Assembly (NCBI RefSeq): GCF_006483455.1
Contig: NZ_PPPU01000022.1
Span: forward strand, 1-64,000
Direction: 5' to 3'
Source of the DNA: Methylomonas koyamae
GTDB lineage: Bacteria > Pseudomonadota > Gammaproteobacteria > Methylococcales > Methylomonadaceae
DNA: 64,000 nucleotides
Shown: piece by piece, positions 37,509 through 47,460 of the stretch
Layout: every line of letters starts with the position of its first letter
Position numbering within the stretch: position 1 is the stretch's first letter
The notes under the pieces: generated by a model
What the model was told of the DNA's origin: nothing
The model's input: only the letters and a program-made list of their open reading frames with translations
Database searches by the model: none
Made by a program: the position numbers and the translations under genes

Positions 37509-38336
37509 ATGCCACAAAGCCACATCATGCCCGGATTTCGCCCCGCTTTAGGGTTTACCTTGCTCTACCTGACGCTGATCGTCTTGATTCCGCTCAGTGC
37601 GTTGTTGCTGAAATCGCTGAATCTGAGTCTGGAACAGTTTTGGGGGATTTTGACCAACAAGCGGGTGATCGCCTCGTTTCAAGTCAGCTTCGGCGCGGCC
37701 TTGATCGCCGCCGCCGTCGCCGCCGCCTTGGGCTTTGTCATCGCCTGGACGCTGGTGCGCTATCCGTTTCCCGGCAAAAAACTGTTCGACGCGCTGATCG
37801 ACTTGCCGTTTGCCTTGCCGACCGCCGTGGCCGGCATCGTGTTGGCGACGATCTACGAACCCAAGGGTTGGATCGGCAAATGGGTGATCGAAGCTACCGG
37901 CGTGCAGATTGCGTTCAAACCCTTGGGCATCGTGTTCGCGTTGATTTTCATCGGCTTGCCGTTCGTGGTGCGTACCGTCGAGCCGGTGTTGCAGGAATTC
38001 GATCTGGCCATGGAAGAAGCCGCTGCCAGCCTGGGCGCCAGCCGCTGGCAGGCATTCATCAAAGTGATTTTCCCCAACATTCTACCGGCGACCATTACCG
38101 GTTTTGCCTTGGCTTTTGCCCGCGGCGTCGGCGAGTACGGCTCGGTGATTTTTATCGCCGGCAACATGCCCTACATCTCGGAAGTGGTGCCGCTGTTAAT
38201 CATCACCAAGCTCGAACAATACGACTATGCCGGCGCCACGGCGATAGGTCTGACCATGTTGGTAATTTCGTTCCTGTTGCTGCTGTTAATCAATAGCCTG
38301 CAATGGTGGGTGCGCCGCCGTAGCGGCCAACTTTAA
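37509..38336 (+). CDS. cysT: sulfate ABC transporter permease CysT (CysU)
   Basis: A 275-residue integral membrane protein with about six helices. The EAA loop that contacts CysA is [19 protein letters not shown]. It pairs with CysW. ATG 37509 is taken; no clear ribosome-binding site precedes it because the large palindrome abuts the start, and an ATG at 37458 lies inside the palindrome loop. cysW starts 10 bases downstream. Confidence 0.94.
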   Translation: MPQSHIMPGFRPALGFTLLYLTLIVLIPLSALLLKSLNLSLEQFWGILTNKRVIASFQVSFGAALIAAAVAAALGFVIAWTLVRYPFPGKKLFDALIDLPFALPTAVAGIVLATIYEPKGWIGKWVIEATGVQIAFKPLGIVFALIFIGLPFVVRTVEPVLQEFDLAMEEAAASLGASRWQAFIKVIFPNILPATITGFALAFARGVGEYGSVIFIAGNMPYISEVVPLLIITKLEQYDYAGATAIGLTMLVISFLLLLLINSLQWWVRRRSGQL

Positions 38337-38346
38337 GGAGACGGCG

Positions 38347-39219
38347 ATGAGTGCGATTTCTACAGCTATAGGAAAACCGGCCAACGCGCTGGCGCTGAAA
38401 GATGCCGACTGGGTGCGGCTGGTGCTGATCGGCATCAGTCTGGCCACCATCGGCCTGTTTTTGGTGTTGCCGCTGGCGACGGTCTTGATCAATGCCTTCA
38501 GCAAGGGCTGGTCAGCGTATGCCACGGCGCTGCAACATCCGGACGCTCTGGCGGCGATGCGTTTGACCTTGCTGACCGCCGCCATCACGGTGCCGTTGAC
38601 CACCGTGTTCGGCGTATCGGCGGCTTGGGCTATCTCTCGCTTTGAGTTTCGTGGCAAAAGCCTGTTGATTACCTTGATCGATTTGCCGTTTTCGGTGTCG
38701 CCGGTGATCGCCGGTTTGATTTACGTATTGATCTTCGGCTCGCAAGGTTGGTTGGGGCCGCTGTTGGCCGAACATAACATCAAGATTATCTTCGCAGTGC
38801 CCGGCATCGTCCTGGCGACCTTGTTCGTGACCTTTCCATTCGTCGCCCGTGAATTGATCCCGCTGATGCAGGAAATCGGCCACGAAGAGGAAGAAGCGGC
38901 CTTGTCCTTGGGGGCCAGCGGCTGGCAAACCTTTTTCAAGATTACCTTGCCCAACATCAAATGGGGCTTGCTGTACGGCGTGCTGCTCTGTAATGCCAGA
39001 GCGATGGGCGAGTTCGGTGCGGTGTCGGTGGTATCCGGCCATATTCGCGGCCTGACCAACACCCTGCCGCTGCATGTCGAGGTCAGCTACAACGAATACG
39101 ACTTCGTCGCCGCCTTTGCCGGTGCGTCGATCCTGGCCGGCCTGGCGATCGTGACCCTGATCTTCAAAACCCTGCTGGAATGGAAACAAAGCGAAGACCG
39201 GAAAAAGGCGAAGGCATAA
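38347..39219 (+). CDS. cysW: sulfate ABC transporter permease CysW
   Basis: A 290-residue membrane permease with the EAA loop [20 protein letters not shown] and the CysW-type segment [16 protein letters not shown]. An AAGGAG ribosome-binding site precedes ATG 38347. It forms the channel with CysT. A repeat-bearing stretch of about 180 bases separates it from cysA. Confidence 0.95.
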   Translation: MSAISTAIGKPANALALKDADWVRLVLIGISLATIGLFLVLPLATVLINAFSKGWSAYATALQHPDALAAMRLTLLTAAITVPLTTVFGVSAAWAISRFEFRGKSLLITLIDLPFSVSPVIAGLIYVLIFGSQGWLGPLLAEHNIKIIFAVPGIVLATLFVTFPFVARELIPLMQEIGHEEEEAALSLGASGWQTFFKITLPNIKWGLLYGVLLCNARAMGEFGAVSVVSGHIRGLTNTLPLHVEVSYNEYDFVAAFAGASILAGLAIVTLIFKTLLEWKQSEDRKKAKA

Positions 39220-39232
39220 AAATCGAAACAAC

Positions 39233-39347
39233 GTAGGTCGGGTTACGACTGCATGGATGCATACCCTCTGGGGCATAAAGGAGGTAGGGTAACGCAGGAG
39301 CGGTTACCGAGCCGTTAGGCGCTTGTGCCCTATGGGTATAACCCGAC
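39233..39347. repeat. GTAGGTCGGGTTA-bounded repeat between cysW and cysA
   Basis: The left end GTAGGTCGGGTTA (39233-39245) and the right end TAACCCGAC (39339-39347) are the same sequence family as the palindrome between sbp and cysT, but with about 90 bases of unrelated sequence between. It looks like a related mobile palindromic element interrupting the sulfate operon. Confidence 0.55.
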
Positions 39348-39397
39348 GCGTCGGCCTTGAAAATAATTTCCAAATACGATTCACAGAGACTGCCGCC

Positions 39398-40441
39398 ATG
39401 AGCATCACCCTACAAAACATCAGCAAACAGTTCGGCGACTTCAAAGCCCTGGACAACATCAACCTGGATATTCCGGAAGGCGAACTGGTGGCGCTGTTGG
39501 GACCGTCCGGCTGCGGCAAAACCACCTTGCTGCGCATCATCGCCGGCCTGGAGCAGGCCGACCAAGGCGAGGTTTACCTAAAAGGCGATAACGTCACCCA
39601 GCAACCGGTCAAAAACCGGCAGATCGGTTTCGTGTTTCAGCATTACGCCTTGTTCCGCCACATGACGGTGTTCGACAACATCGCCTTCGGCTTGCGGGTC
39701 AAATCGCACAAGGACCGGCCCAGCGAAGCGATCATCCGCAAGAAGGTCCACGACTTGCTGAATTTGGTGCAACTCGATTGGCTGCACGACCGGTTCCCGG
39801 ATCAATTGTCCGGCGGCCAGCGCCAGCGCATCGCCTTGGCCAGAGCCTTGGCGGTCGAGCCGTCGGTATTACTGCTGGACGAGCCGTTCGGCGCGCTGGA
39901 TGCCAGCGTGCGCAAGGATTTAAGGCTGTGGTTGCGGCATTTGCACCAGGAACTGAACGTGACCAGCATCTTCGTCACCCACGACCAGGAAGAGGCGATG
40001 GAAGTCTCCAGCCAGATCGTGGTGTTGAACCATGGCAAGATCGAACAAAAGGGTACGCCGAGCGAAATCTACGATCATCCGGCCAGCGACTTCGTTTCCC
40101 GTTTCATCGGCCAGACCAACGTCTTCAAACTCGACGACGAGGAACATTTCTGGCTCAAGCAAAGCGGCGTGATCGTCGACGACTCGCAAGGCATCGTCGC
40201 CCATGTCCGGCCGCACCATATCGGCGTCGAAAAACCAGTCGATCAGAATCAAGCCCCGGTTTATCTGAAAGACTGGCAACATCTGGGCGGCACGATCCGG
40301 CTGGAATTGAACCGCGACGGTGCCAACGGTTCCGGCGCCACGATTTACGCCGAAATGCCCAACGAACAGTTCCGCGAACTGGCGTTACAAAAGGGCGACC
40401 GGGTGGCGCTGCGGATCAAACATGCGCATTGGTTCAACTGA
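39398..40441 (+). CDS. cysA: sulfate ABC transporter ATP-binding protein
   Basis: A 347-residue ATPase. Walker A is GPSGCGKTT at residues 35-43, the signature is LSGGQRQR, Walker B is [11 protein letters not shown], and a C-terminal TOBE-like regulatory domain follows. It powers sulfate/thiosulfate import through CysTW. ATG 39398 gives the family N-terminus; the longer in-frame start runs back into the repeat. Confidence 0.96.
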   Translation: MSITLQNISKQFGDFKALDNINLDIPEGELVALLGPSGCGKTTLLRIIAGLEQADQGEVYLKGDNVTQQPVKNRQIGFVFQHYALFRHMTVFDNIAFGLRVKSHKDRPSEAIIRKKVHDLLNLVQLDWLHDRFPDQLSGGQRQRIALARALAVEPSVLLLDEPFGALDASVRKDLRLWLRHLHQELNVTSIFVTHDQEEAMEVSSQIVVLNHGKIEQKGTPSEIYDHPASDFVSRFIGQTNVFKLDDEEHFWLKQSGVIVDDSQGIVAHVRPHHIGVEKPVDQNQAPVYLKDWQHLGGTIRLELNRDGANGSGATIYAEMPNEQFRELALQKGDRVALRIKHAHWFN

Positions 40442-40475
40442 TGACTAGCCGGCTTCGGCAAAGGAGTGCGCATCG

Positions 40476-41378
40476 ATGAATTTCAGCCAATTGGAACTAC
40501 TGCGCCTGCTGCCGGAAACCCAGTTCAACCTGTCCAAGGCCGCGGACAAGGTCAATATCGTCCAATCCGCTGCCAGCCGCCATATTCAATTGCTGGAAGA
40601 GGAACTGGGCTCGCCGCTGCTGGAACGCCACGGCAAGAAAATCCTAGGTTTTACGCCGATGGGCGAGCGGGTGATGAAGGAAATCGAAGGCATCGATCTG
40701 GCCAAACGCAACATCCAGACCATCGCCGACGACTACCAGGCCAACCGCAACGGCGCCTTGCACATCGCCACGACGCACACGCAGGCCAAGTATTTGTTGC
40801 CGGAGCCGATCCGCAAGTTTCGCGAGCAATTTCCCGGCGTGACCATTTACATGGTGCAGTCGTCGCCGGGCGAAATCATCGATTTGCTGTACCGCCACGA
40901 AGCCGACATCGCCATCTGCACCGAAAAAATGGAGGACAGCGAGAAGCTGGTGATCAAGCCGTGCTACGAATGGAACCACGTCGCGATCGTACCGCAGGGC
41001 CATCCGCTCGCCGACGCCAAGCTGACGCTGGAGAAGCTGGCGTCCTATCCGTTATTGACCTATTCGCCCGGTTATACCGGTCGCTCCAATATCGAAAAAG
41101 CCTTTGCCAAGCACGGCTTGGAACTGGATATCACCTTGTCCGCCGCCGACTCGGACGTGATCAAAACCTATGTCAGGCTCGGTCTGGGAGTGGGCATCAT
41201 TTCCGGCGCTTCGTACGAGCCGGGCAACGACAGCGATCTGATCTGTATCGATCTGGCGCATTTGATCCCGCGCTCTATGACCAAATTGGCGTATCTTAAG
41301 CAACTGTATTTACCCACTTATTTGCGTTGCTTTATCGGCGAGTTGTTAAACGCCGGCAGCGGCCGGGCTACCTCTTAA
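40476..41378 (+). CDS. cysB: LysR-type regulator CysB
   Basis: A 300-residue LysR-family activator of sulfur assimilation, responsive to O- or N-acetylserine in enterobacteria. The HTH is in residues 1-60 ([20 protein letters not shown]); the ligand-pocket motif [11 protein letters not shown] near residue 97 matches CysB. The protein is slightly shorter than the enterobacterial form. Position between cysA and cysK supports the name. It would be expected to control the sbp, cysK and possibly encapsulin promoters. Confidence 0.94.
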   Translation: MNFSQLELLRLLPETQFNLSKAADKVNIVQSAASRHIQLLEEELGSPLLERHGKKILGFTPMGERVMKEIEGIDLAKRNIQTIADDYQANRNGALHIATTHTQAKYLLPEPIRKFREQFPGVTIYMVQSSPGEIIDLLYRHEADIAICTEKMEDSEKLVIKPCYEWNHVAIVPQGHPLADAKLTLEKLASYPLLTYSPGYTGRSNIEKAFAKHGLELDITLSAADSDVIKTYVRLGLGVGIISGASYEPGNDSDLICIDLAHLIPRSMTKLAYLKQLYLPTYLRCFIGELLNAGSGRATS

Positions 41379-41467
41379 ATCGGACGGTGCGTACAATGGG
41401 AGGGGATTGTTTCAACGCATTTAACGCATTTAACGTATTCGCGCCGCTGCGGCGCAAGGACATCAAC

Positions 41468-42441
<974 letters not shown>

Positions 42442-42445
<4 letters not shown>

Positions 42446-43371
42446 GTCTAAGCGATATCGCCACTGGCTGGGGTATCGACGCGCTGGTCGCCGAGTTGCG
42501 CGACCTGCGCGTGAAATCGCTGGAACACCGCCAGCGCCGCGAGCATCCGCCGAAATTGCCGTCGCGCAAAGTGCTCGGTCCGATCATCGATAGCCTCGGC
42601 GCGGTGTTGTTTCCGAATCGTTTGGGCCAGGAGGACTTGAACGACGAAGGTATCGACTACTTCGTCGGCCATACCCTGGACAGTCTGTTGCGCCAATTAG
42701 AGCGGCAAGTGGCCTTGGAACTGCGTTTCGTTGCCGAGCAAAACGGCTCATCGACCGATGTCAAACCCAGGGCAGTCGAGATAACCCGCGAATTTGCCAA
42801 ACGGCTGCCGAAAATCCGGCGGTTGATCGATAGCGACATTCAGGCTGCGTACGAAGGCGATCCGGCCGCACGCAGCTCGGACGAAGTGTTGGTGTGTTAT
42901 CCGGGGATTACCGCGTCGATACACCATAGGGTAGCGCACGAGCTTTACAATTTGGGAGCGCCGTTGGTGGCGCGGGTGATTGCCGAGTTGGCGCATTCGG
43001 CCACCGGTATCGACATCCATCCCGGCGCCCAAATCGGCGATTGTTTTTTTATCGACCACGGCACCGGCGTCGTCATCGGCGAGACTGCCGTGATCGGCAG
43101 CCGGGTGCGGGTCTATCAGGCCGTGACGCTGGGCGCGAAACGCTTCGAGAAAGACGACAACGGCATGCTGGTCAAGGGCAATGCCCGCCATCCGATCGTC
43201 GAGGACGATGTGGTGATTTATGCCGGCGCGACGATCTTGGGCCGGATCACGATAGGCAAGGGCTCGATCATCGGCGGTAACGTCTGGTTGACCCACAGCG
43301 TGCCGCCGGGCAGTCATGTCAGCCAAGGCCAAACCCGGACCGAAATTTTCGCCGCCGGCGGCGGCATTTGA
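42442..43371 (+). CDS. cysE: serine O-acetyltransferase (EpsC type)
   Basis: A 309-residue enzyme making O-acetylserine, the substrate of CysK. A helical N-terminal domain (to about residue 185) is followed by left-handed beta-helix hexapeptide repeats with [20 protein letters not shown] and [19 protein letters not shown]. The C-terminus ends in FAAGGGI, a terminal Ile as used for docking into CysK. The long N-terminal domain is the EpsC-type variant. ATG overlaps cysK by 4 bases. Confidence 0.94.
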
Positions 43372-43412
43372 AGTTTTTTATAAAAAAAATCGGTTTAGCC
43401 GAAAACTTTTTT
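43371..43412 (+). terminator. terminator after cysE
   Basis: AAGTTTT at the cysE stop pairs with AAAACTT (43402-43408), with an inner CGG-TTTAG-CCG hairpin and a following run of six T. It ends the cysB-K-E segment before the encapsulin gene. Confidence 0.7.
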
Positions 43413-43575
43413 AGCGAACGCCTTTTCAAGGCGATGACAAGAAAATTTTAAGAAAAACAAACAGATAAAATGAATTGGCTGCGCAAAACGCGTTTTCTTA
43501 ATTTCGCTAAACGTTATTTTTAGATAAGCATATTCAGTAACTCGATAACGGCCGCTGGTTCAAAGCCGGCGCGGC

Positions 43576-43605
43576 TTGACAGCCTTTCCAAGCAGCCATT
43601 ATCTT
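43576..43605 (+). promoter_or_regulatory. candidate sigma-70 promoter of the encapsulin operon
   Basis: TTGACA (43576-43581, a perfect -35) is followed after 18 bases by TATCTT (43600-43605, 4 of 6). A start near 43612 would give a leader of about 185 bases that contains a terminator-like hairpin. Confidence 0.4.
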
Positions 43606-43636
43606 GATATTAGTCATCCGCTGACCGGACCACCGG

Positions 43637-43691
43637 AAGCCAATGAATCTTGACCGTTTTAATCGCGGCCGAGGTTCATTGGCTTTTTTTT
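43637..43691 (+). terminator. terminator-like hairpin (possible attenuator) in the encapsulin leader
   Basis: AAGCCAATGAA (43637-43647) and TTCATTGGCTT (43675-43685) form a perfect 11-base stem with a 27-base loop, followed by a run of eight T. It lies 105 bases before the encapsulin ATG and downstream of the candidate promoter. CACCGGAA (43631-43638) can pair instead with TTCCGGTG (43723-43730), which would disturb the foot of the stem. It is either an attenuator or a second terminator for the cys operon. Confidence 0.6.
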
Positions 43692-43795
43692 GGCCTGAAG
43701 AAAAGTAATGCTCCGGGCCGGTTTCCGGTGCGGCTGATGCAAAAAGGATCGCTACGGCGATTTTCAATTGTCACCAAACCACTTAGGGAGTTGTT

Positions 43796-44713
43796 ATGTC
43801 GGATATCCATGAAGCCCATACCGCGTTAGGCGACGTCGCCGCGCGCACCTTATCGAACGCCACCAAAACCGTGCCGATGATGGGCACGATTACGCCGCGC
43901 TGGCTGGTTCACCTGTTGCCTTGGGTACCGGTCGAAGCAGGTATTTATCGGGTCAACAAAGTTAAAAGCGAAACCAGCATCGCTGTCGATTGCTCCAGCC
44001 TGGACGAGAAAGTGCTGCCGCAAACCTTCGTCGATTACGAAGAGTGGGGCCGCGAATACCGCCTGAATGCGGTCAATACCGTACTGGACGTGCATACCCG
44101 CGTTGCTGACTTGTATAGCAGTCCGCATAACCAGATCCACGAGCAATTGCGCCTGACCATAGAAACCGTCAAAGAACGTCAGGAAAGCGAACTGATCAAC
44201 AACGCTGAGTACGGTTTGTTGAACAATGTCGCCGAGTCGCAAAAAGTCAAAACCCGCAAAGGTTCACCAACTCCGGACGATCTGGACGAACTGATCGCCC
44301 GGGTCTGGAAGGAGCCGGCGTTTTTCCTGGCCCACCCACGCGCGATAGCCGCCTTCGGCCGCGAAGCCACCCGCCGCGGCACACCGCCACCGACTGTGTC
44401 TTTGTTTGGTTCGCAGTTCATCACCTGGCGCGGTCTGCCGTTGATCCCAACCGACAAACTGAAAATCAGCAACGGCAAAACCAATATTCTGCTGCTGCGC
44501 ACCGGCGAAAGCCGCCAAGGCGTAGTCGGTTTGTACCAACCGAATCTGACCGACGAACTGAGCATGGGCTTGTCGGTGCGCTTCATGGGCATCAACCACA
44601 AAGCCATTGCCTCGTATCTGGTGTCGCTGTATTGCTCGCTGGCGATTTTGACCGACGACGCCATCGGCGTGCTCGAAAACGTCGAAGTGGACAACTACTA
44701 TGACTACGCCTAA
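43796..44713 (+). CDS. family 2A encapsulin shell protein (SrpI-like)
   Basis: A 305-residue HK97-fold shell protein of the family 2A encapsulins, which build icosahedral protein compartments around a cysteine desulfurase. Recognition rests on the SrpI-like N-terminus (ARTLSNATKTVPMMGTITPR), the segment LLNNVAESQKVKTRKGSPTP, the C-terminal EDNV-type arm (IGVLENVEVDNYYDYA) and the next gene. Length is normal. The ATG follows TTAGGGAG. The stop overlaps the desulfurase start by 14 bases, ensuring coupled production of shell and cargo. No cyclic-nucleotide-binding insertion is seen, so it is 2A rather than 2B. Confidence 0.93.
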   Translation: MSDIHEAHTALGDVAARTLSNATKTVPMMGTITPRWLVHLLPWVPVEAGIYRVNKVKSETSIAVDCSSLDEKVLPQTFVDYEEWGREYRLNAVNTVLDVHTRVADLYSSPHNQIHEQLRLTIETVKERQESELINNAEYGLLNNVAESQKVKTRKGSPTPDDLDELIARVWKEPAFFLAHPRAIAAFGREATRRGTPPPTVSLFGSQFITWRGLPLIPTDKLKISNGKTNILLLRTGESRQGVVGLYQPNLTDELSMGLSVRFMGINHKAIASYLVSLYCSLAILTDDAIGVLENVEVDNYYDYA

Positions 44714-46358
44714 TCCGGATTTGGCCGCGCTGGCGCAACAAGCCTTGAACGGCGGCCCGGTGCCGGCCGGTCTGCCGGACGCGGCGGAACTGACCCTCTT
44801 GGCCAACTTGTACTTTAGCTCTGCGCCGATGACCGACGGCGCAGCCATCGACAATGTGCCGCATTCGGCCGCCACGTTGGCGCCGGCCGCAAACGTAGCC
44901 TCCGGTTTCGATCGGCTGCCCGGTATCGACCAAAATGCGCCGTCGGGTTTGGTTTCGCGTAGCTTCGGTCTGCCCGGCGAAGCGGAACTGAAACAGGCCT
45001 TGGCCGTCAAGCCAGGAAACTTGGTGGGTCCCAAGCCGCCGGCAGCGGCTTCGTCGTTCTATTTTTTGCACGATTTGGCGGCATTGGGCAGAAATGCCGA
45101 TTTGACCTCGCTCGGTAACGCGCATCCGTCTTTCGACGTGCATGGGGTACGCAAGGATTTTCCAATCCTCGCGGAACGCGTCAACGGCTATCCGCTGGCC
45201 TGGCTCGATAACGCCGCAACCACGCAAAAGCCGCAATGCGTGATCGACCGGATTTCCGAGTTTTATCGACACGAGAACTCGAATATCCACCGCGCCGCGC
45301 ATGAACTGGCGGCGCGGGCTACCGACGCTTACGAGGGTGCTCGGGATACCGTGGCGCGTTTCATCAATGCGTCGTCGGCCGACGACATCGTATTTGTGCG
45401 CGGTTCCACCGAGGCGATCAATCTGGTCGCGCAAAGCTGGGGCCGGCAATTTATCGGTGAGGGCGACGAGATTGTCATCAGCTGGCTGGAGCATCACGCC
45501 AACATTGTGCCGTGGCAGCAGCTATGTCAGGAAACCGGCGCGGTGTTGCGGGTGATTCCGGTCGACGACGACGGCCAGGTGATTTTGGCCGAGTACCAAA
45601 AATTGCTGAACGCCAAGACCAAGCTGGTATCGTTCACCCAGGTTTCGAACGCCTTGGGTACCGTAACACCGGCGGCGGAAATGATCGAACTGGCGCATCG
45701 GGCGGGGGCCAAGGTGTTGCTGGACGGCGCGCAATCGGTGTCGCATTTGCGGGTCGATGTGCAAAGTCTGGATTGCGATTGGTTCGTGTTTTCCGGCCAC
45801 AAGATCTTCGGCCCGACCGGCATCGGCGTGTTGTACGGCAAGCCGGAACTGTTGGCAGCCACCCAGCCGTGGCAGGGCGGCGGTAATATGATCGAAGACG
45901 TGACCTTCGAGAAAACCGTCTACCAGCCGGCCCCGGCCAAATTCGAAGCCGGTACCGGCAATATCGCCGATGCGGTAGGTTTGGGCGCGGCGCTGGATTA
46001 TTTGAGCCGAATCGGCATCGAGAACGTGGCCCGTTACGAGCACGAGTTGCTGGAATACGGCATGCACGCGCTACGCATGATTCCGGGCCTGCGCTTGATC
46101 GGCACCGCGCCGGACAAAACCAGCGTGTTGTCGTTCGTACTCGCCGGCCATAGTACGCAGGATGTCGGCAAAGCCTTGAACGAGGCCGGCATTGCCGTGC
46201 GTTCCGGCCACCACTGCGCCCAGCCGATTCTGCGCCGGTTTGGCTTGGAAGCGACGGTCAGGCCTTCACTGGCGTTCTATAACACCTATGAAGAAATCGA
46301 CCGCCTGGCGGCCGTGGTCAAACGTCTGCAATGTTCTAAAACCCACTTCAGCGGTTAA
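44700..46358 (+). CDS. encapsulin cargo cysteine desulfurase (SufS-like, type II)
   Basis: A 552-residue PLP enzyme that removes sulfur from cysteine. Residues about 1-140 are a low-complexity Ala/Pro/Gly-rich extension (with SGLVSRSFGLPGEAEL and SSFYFLHDLAALG) that in family 2A systems carries cargo to the shell. The catalytic domain follows: PLP lysine K368 in SGHKIFGPTG, catalytic C506 in RSGHHCAQPILRRFG, and substrate-binding segments HHANIVPW and DGAQSVSH. It should generate sulfane sulfur stored inside the shell. Downstream is an IS3 remnant. Confidence 0.94.
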   Translation: MTTPNPDLAALAQQALNGGPVPAGLPDAAELTLLANLYFSSAPMTDGAAIDNVPHSAATLAPAANVASGFDRLPGIDQNAPSGLVSRSFGLPGEAELKQALAVKPGNLVGPKPPAAASSFYFLHDLAALGRNADLTSLGNAHPSFDVHGVRKDFPILAERVNGYPLAWLDNAATTQKPQCVIDRISEFYRHENSNIHRAAHELAARATDAYEGARDTVARFINASSADDIVFVRGSTEAINLVAQSWGRQFIGEGDEIVISWLEHHANIVPWQQLCQETGAVLRVIPVDDDGQVILAEYQKLLNAKTKLVSFTQVSNALGTVTPAAEMIELAHRAGAKVLLDGAQSVSHLRVDVQSLDCDWFVFSGHKIFGPTGIGVLYGKPELLAATQPWQGGGNMIEDVTFEKTVYQPAPAKFEAGTGNIADAVGLGAALDYLSRIGIENVARYEHELLEYGMHALRMIPGLRLIGTAPDKTSVLSFVLAGHSTQDVGKALNEAGIAVRSGHHCAQPILRRFGLEATVRPSLAFYNTYEEIDRLAAVVKRLQCSKTHFSG

Positions 46359-46456
46359 CGAAGTACGGGACCGGCGGTGTAGTTTTGCCTCCGGTCTCGC
46401 TTACCATTCACGAAATGTAATGGTCAAAAAACCGGACACCACTTCAGGCAGCGTTT

Positions 46457-46558
46457 CTATAAAAATTCCCGCTCGAATTCAGGCGGGTACTGATAGCCCA
46501 AGGTTGAGTGCGATCGGCGGCCGTTATAAAAAGCCAAATAATCGATCACGTTCGAGGA
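46457..46558 (-). pseudogene. IS3-family transposase OrfB C-terminal remnant
   Basis: Read on the minus strand, the codons from 46549 to the TAG at 46457 give the C-terminal end of an IS3-type integrase: VIDYLAFYNGRRSHSTLGY, then about ten more residues. The FYNxRRxHSTLGY segment is diagnostic. No upstream DDE domain is present, so only about 30 codons survive. GGTCAAAAAACCGGACACC (46423-46441), just beyond the stop, may be the old terminal repeat. It sits 100 bases after the desulfurase gene. Confidence 0.85.
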
Positions 46559-46745
46559 AAAGCGAGGAAAAGGGCCAGATCTAGCAAGTAAGCGTGCTTG
46601 AAAGGCTTTTCTCTTTTATGCCTGACCCCCTTCTTCCTTGTTCGTGACATCGCTAGCTCGCGGCCAAGCAAAATCTGCTTTTTTAAAACTGAACTATGAA
46701 ATCCGTTAGACTAGGCGCCGGCCATAGTCAACATAGGAGCGATGT
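46559..46745. other. intergenic region after the IS3 remnant
   Basis: Between the transposase fragment and the AIM24-like gene I see no further coding remnant. The sequence is poorly structured and rich in short AG and CT runs; it is probably more decayed insertion-sequence DNA plus the promoter of the next gene. TAGGAG precedes the ATG at 46746. Confidence 0.4.
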
Positions 46746-47426
46746 ATGAAATTCGATATAACCAACCCCGGCGCATTTTCGACCTTAAGGGTCTGTCTGG
46801 AACTCAACGAATCCATCAAAGCCGAGTCGGGGGCGATGATCACCATGAGCGAGACGCTGGATGTGAGTTCAAAAATGGAAAGAGGCTTGTTGGGCGGGTT
46901 ATCCCGCAAACTGCTGACCGGGGAGTCGTTGTTTTTTCAAACCGTTACTGCGGCACGCGGGCCCGGCGAAGTGTTGATGGCGTCTGCCTATCCCGGCGAA
47001 ATCGCCATACTCGAGATGGACGGCTCGGAAGAATACATCTTACAGAAAGACGGATTTTTGGCAGCCGAGCAATCGGTGCAAGTCTCCACTAAGGCGCAAA
47101 ACCTGACCAAGGGTCTGTTTTCCGGCGAAGGCTTCTTCGTGATGCGGGTAAGCGGGCAGGGCAAACTGGCGATCAGCACCTACGGCGGCATCCAAAAGCT
47201 GTCGCTGGCACCCGGCGAAACCCGTATCATCGACAACAGCCATATGGTGGCCTGGAGCGCCAACGCCAATTATAAAATCGAAAAAGCCGCCAAAGGCTGG
47301 ATTTCCAGCTTTACCAGCGGCGAAGGTCTGGTCTGCCGGTTTACGGGGCCGGGCGATGTTTATATTCAAACCCGCAACTCGCCGGGTTTCGGCTCTTGGC
47401 TACGCCAGTTCATCCCGACCCGCTGA
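46746..47426 (+). CDS. AIM24/TIGR00266 family protein
   Basis: A 226-residue protein of the AIM24 family, predicted to be a beta-rich fold without signal peptide. Typical segments are ESGAMITMSETLDV, GEVLMASAYPGEIAILEM and a Gly-Pro-rich C-terminus (RFTGPGDVYIQTRNS). The biochemical role is unknown. The M48 peptidase follows after 34 bases, so the two are probably one operon. Confidence 0.88.
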   Translation: MKFDITNPGAFSTLRVCLELNESIKAESGAMITMSETLDVSSKMERGLLGGLSRKLLTGESLFFQTVTAARGPGEVLMASAYPGEIAILEMDGSEEYILQKDGFLAAEQSVQVSTKAQNLTKGLFSGEGFFVMRVSGQGKLAISTYGGIQKLSLAPGETRIIDNSHMVAWSANANYKIEKAAKGWISSFTSGEGLVCRFTGPGDVYIQTRNSPGFGSWLRQFIPTR

Positions 47427-47460
47427 TACCGCGGATAGACTATTCAGCGCACAGAAGACT

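Noticed and set aside
43540-43580. tRNA-like T-arm sequence GGTTCAAAGCC
   Set aside because: The flanking stems do not pair, and no acceptor, D or anticodon arm can be built around it.
43534-43767. Small minus-strand open frame before the encapsulin
   Set aside because: It has no ribosome-binding site or family resemblance and overlaps the terminator-like hairpin and the encapsulin leader.
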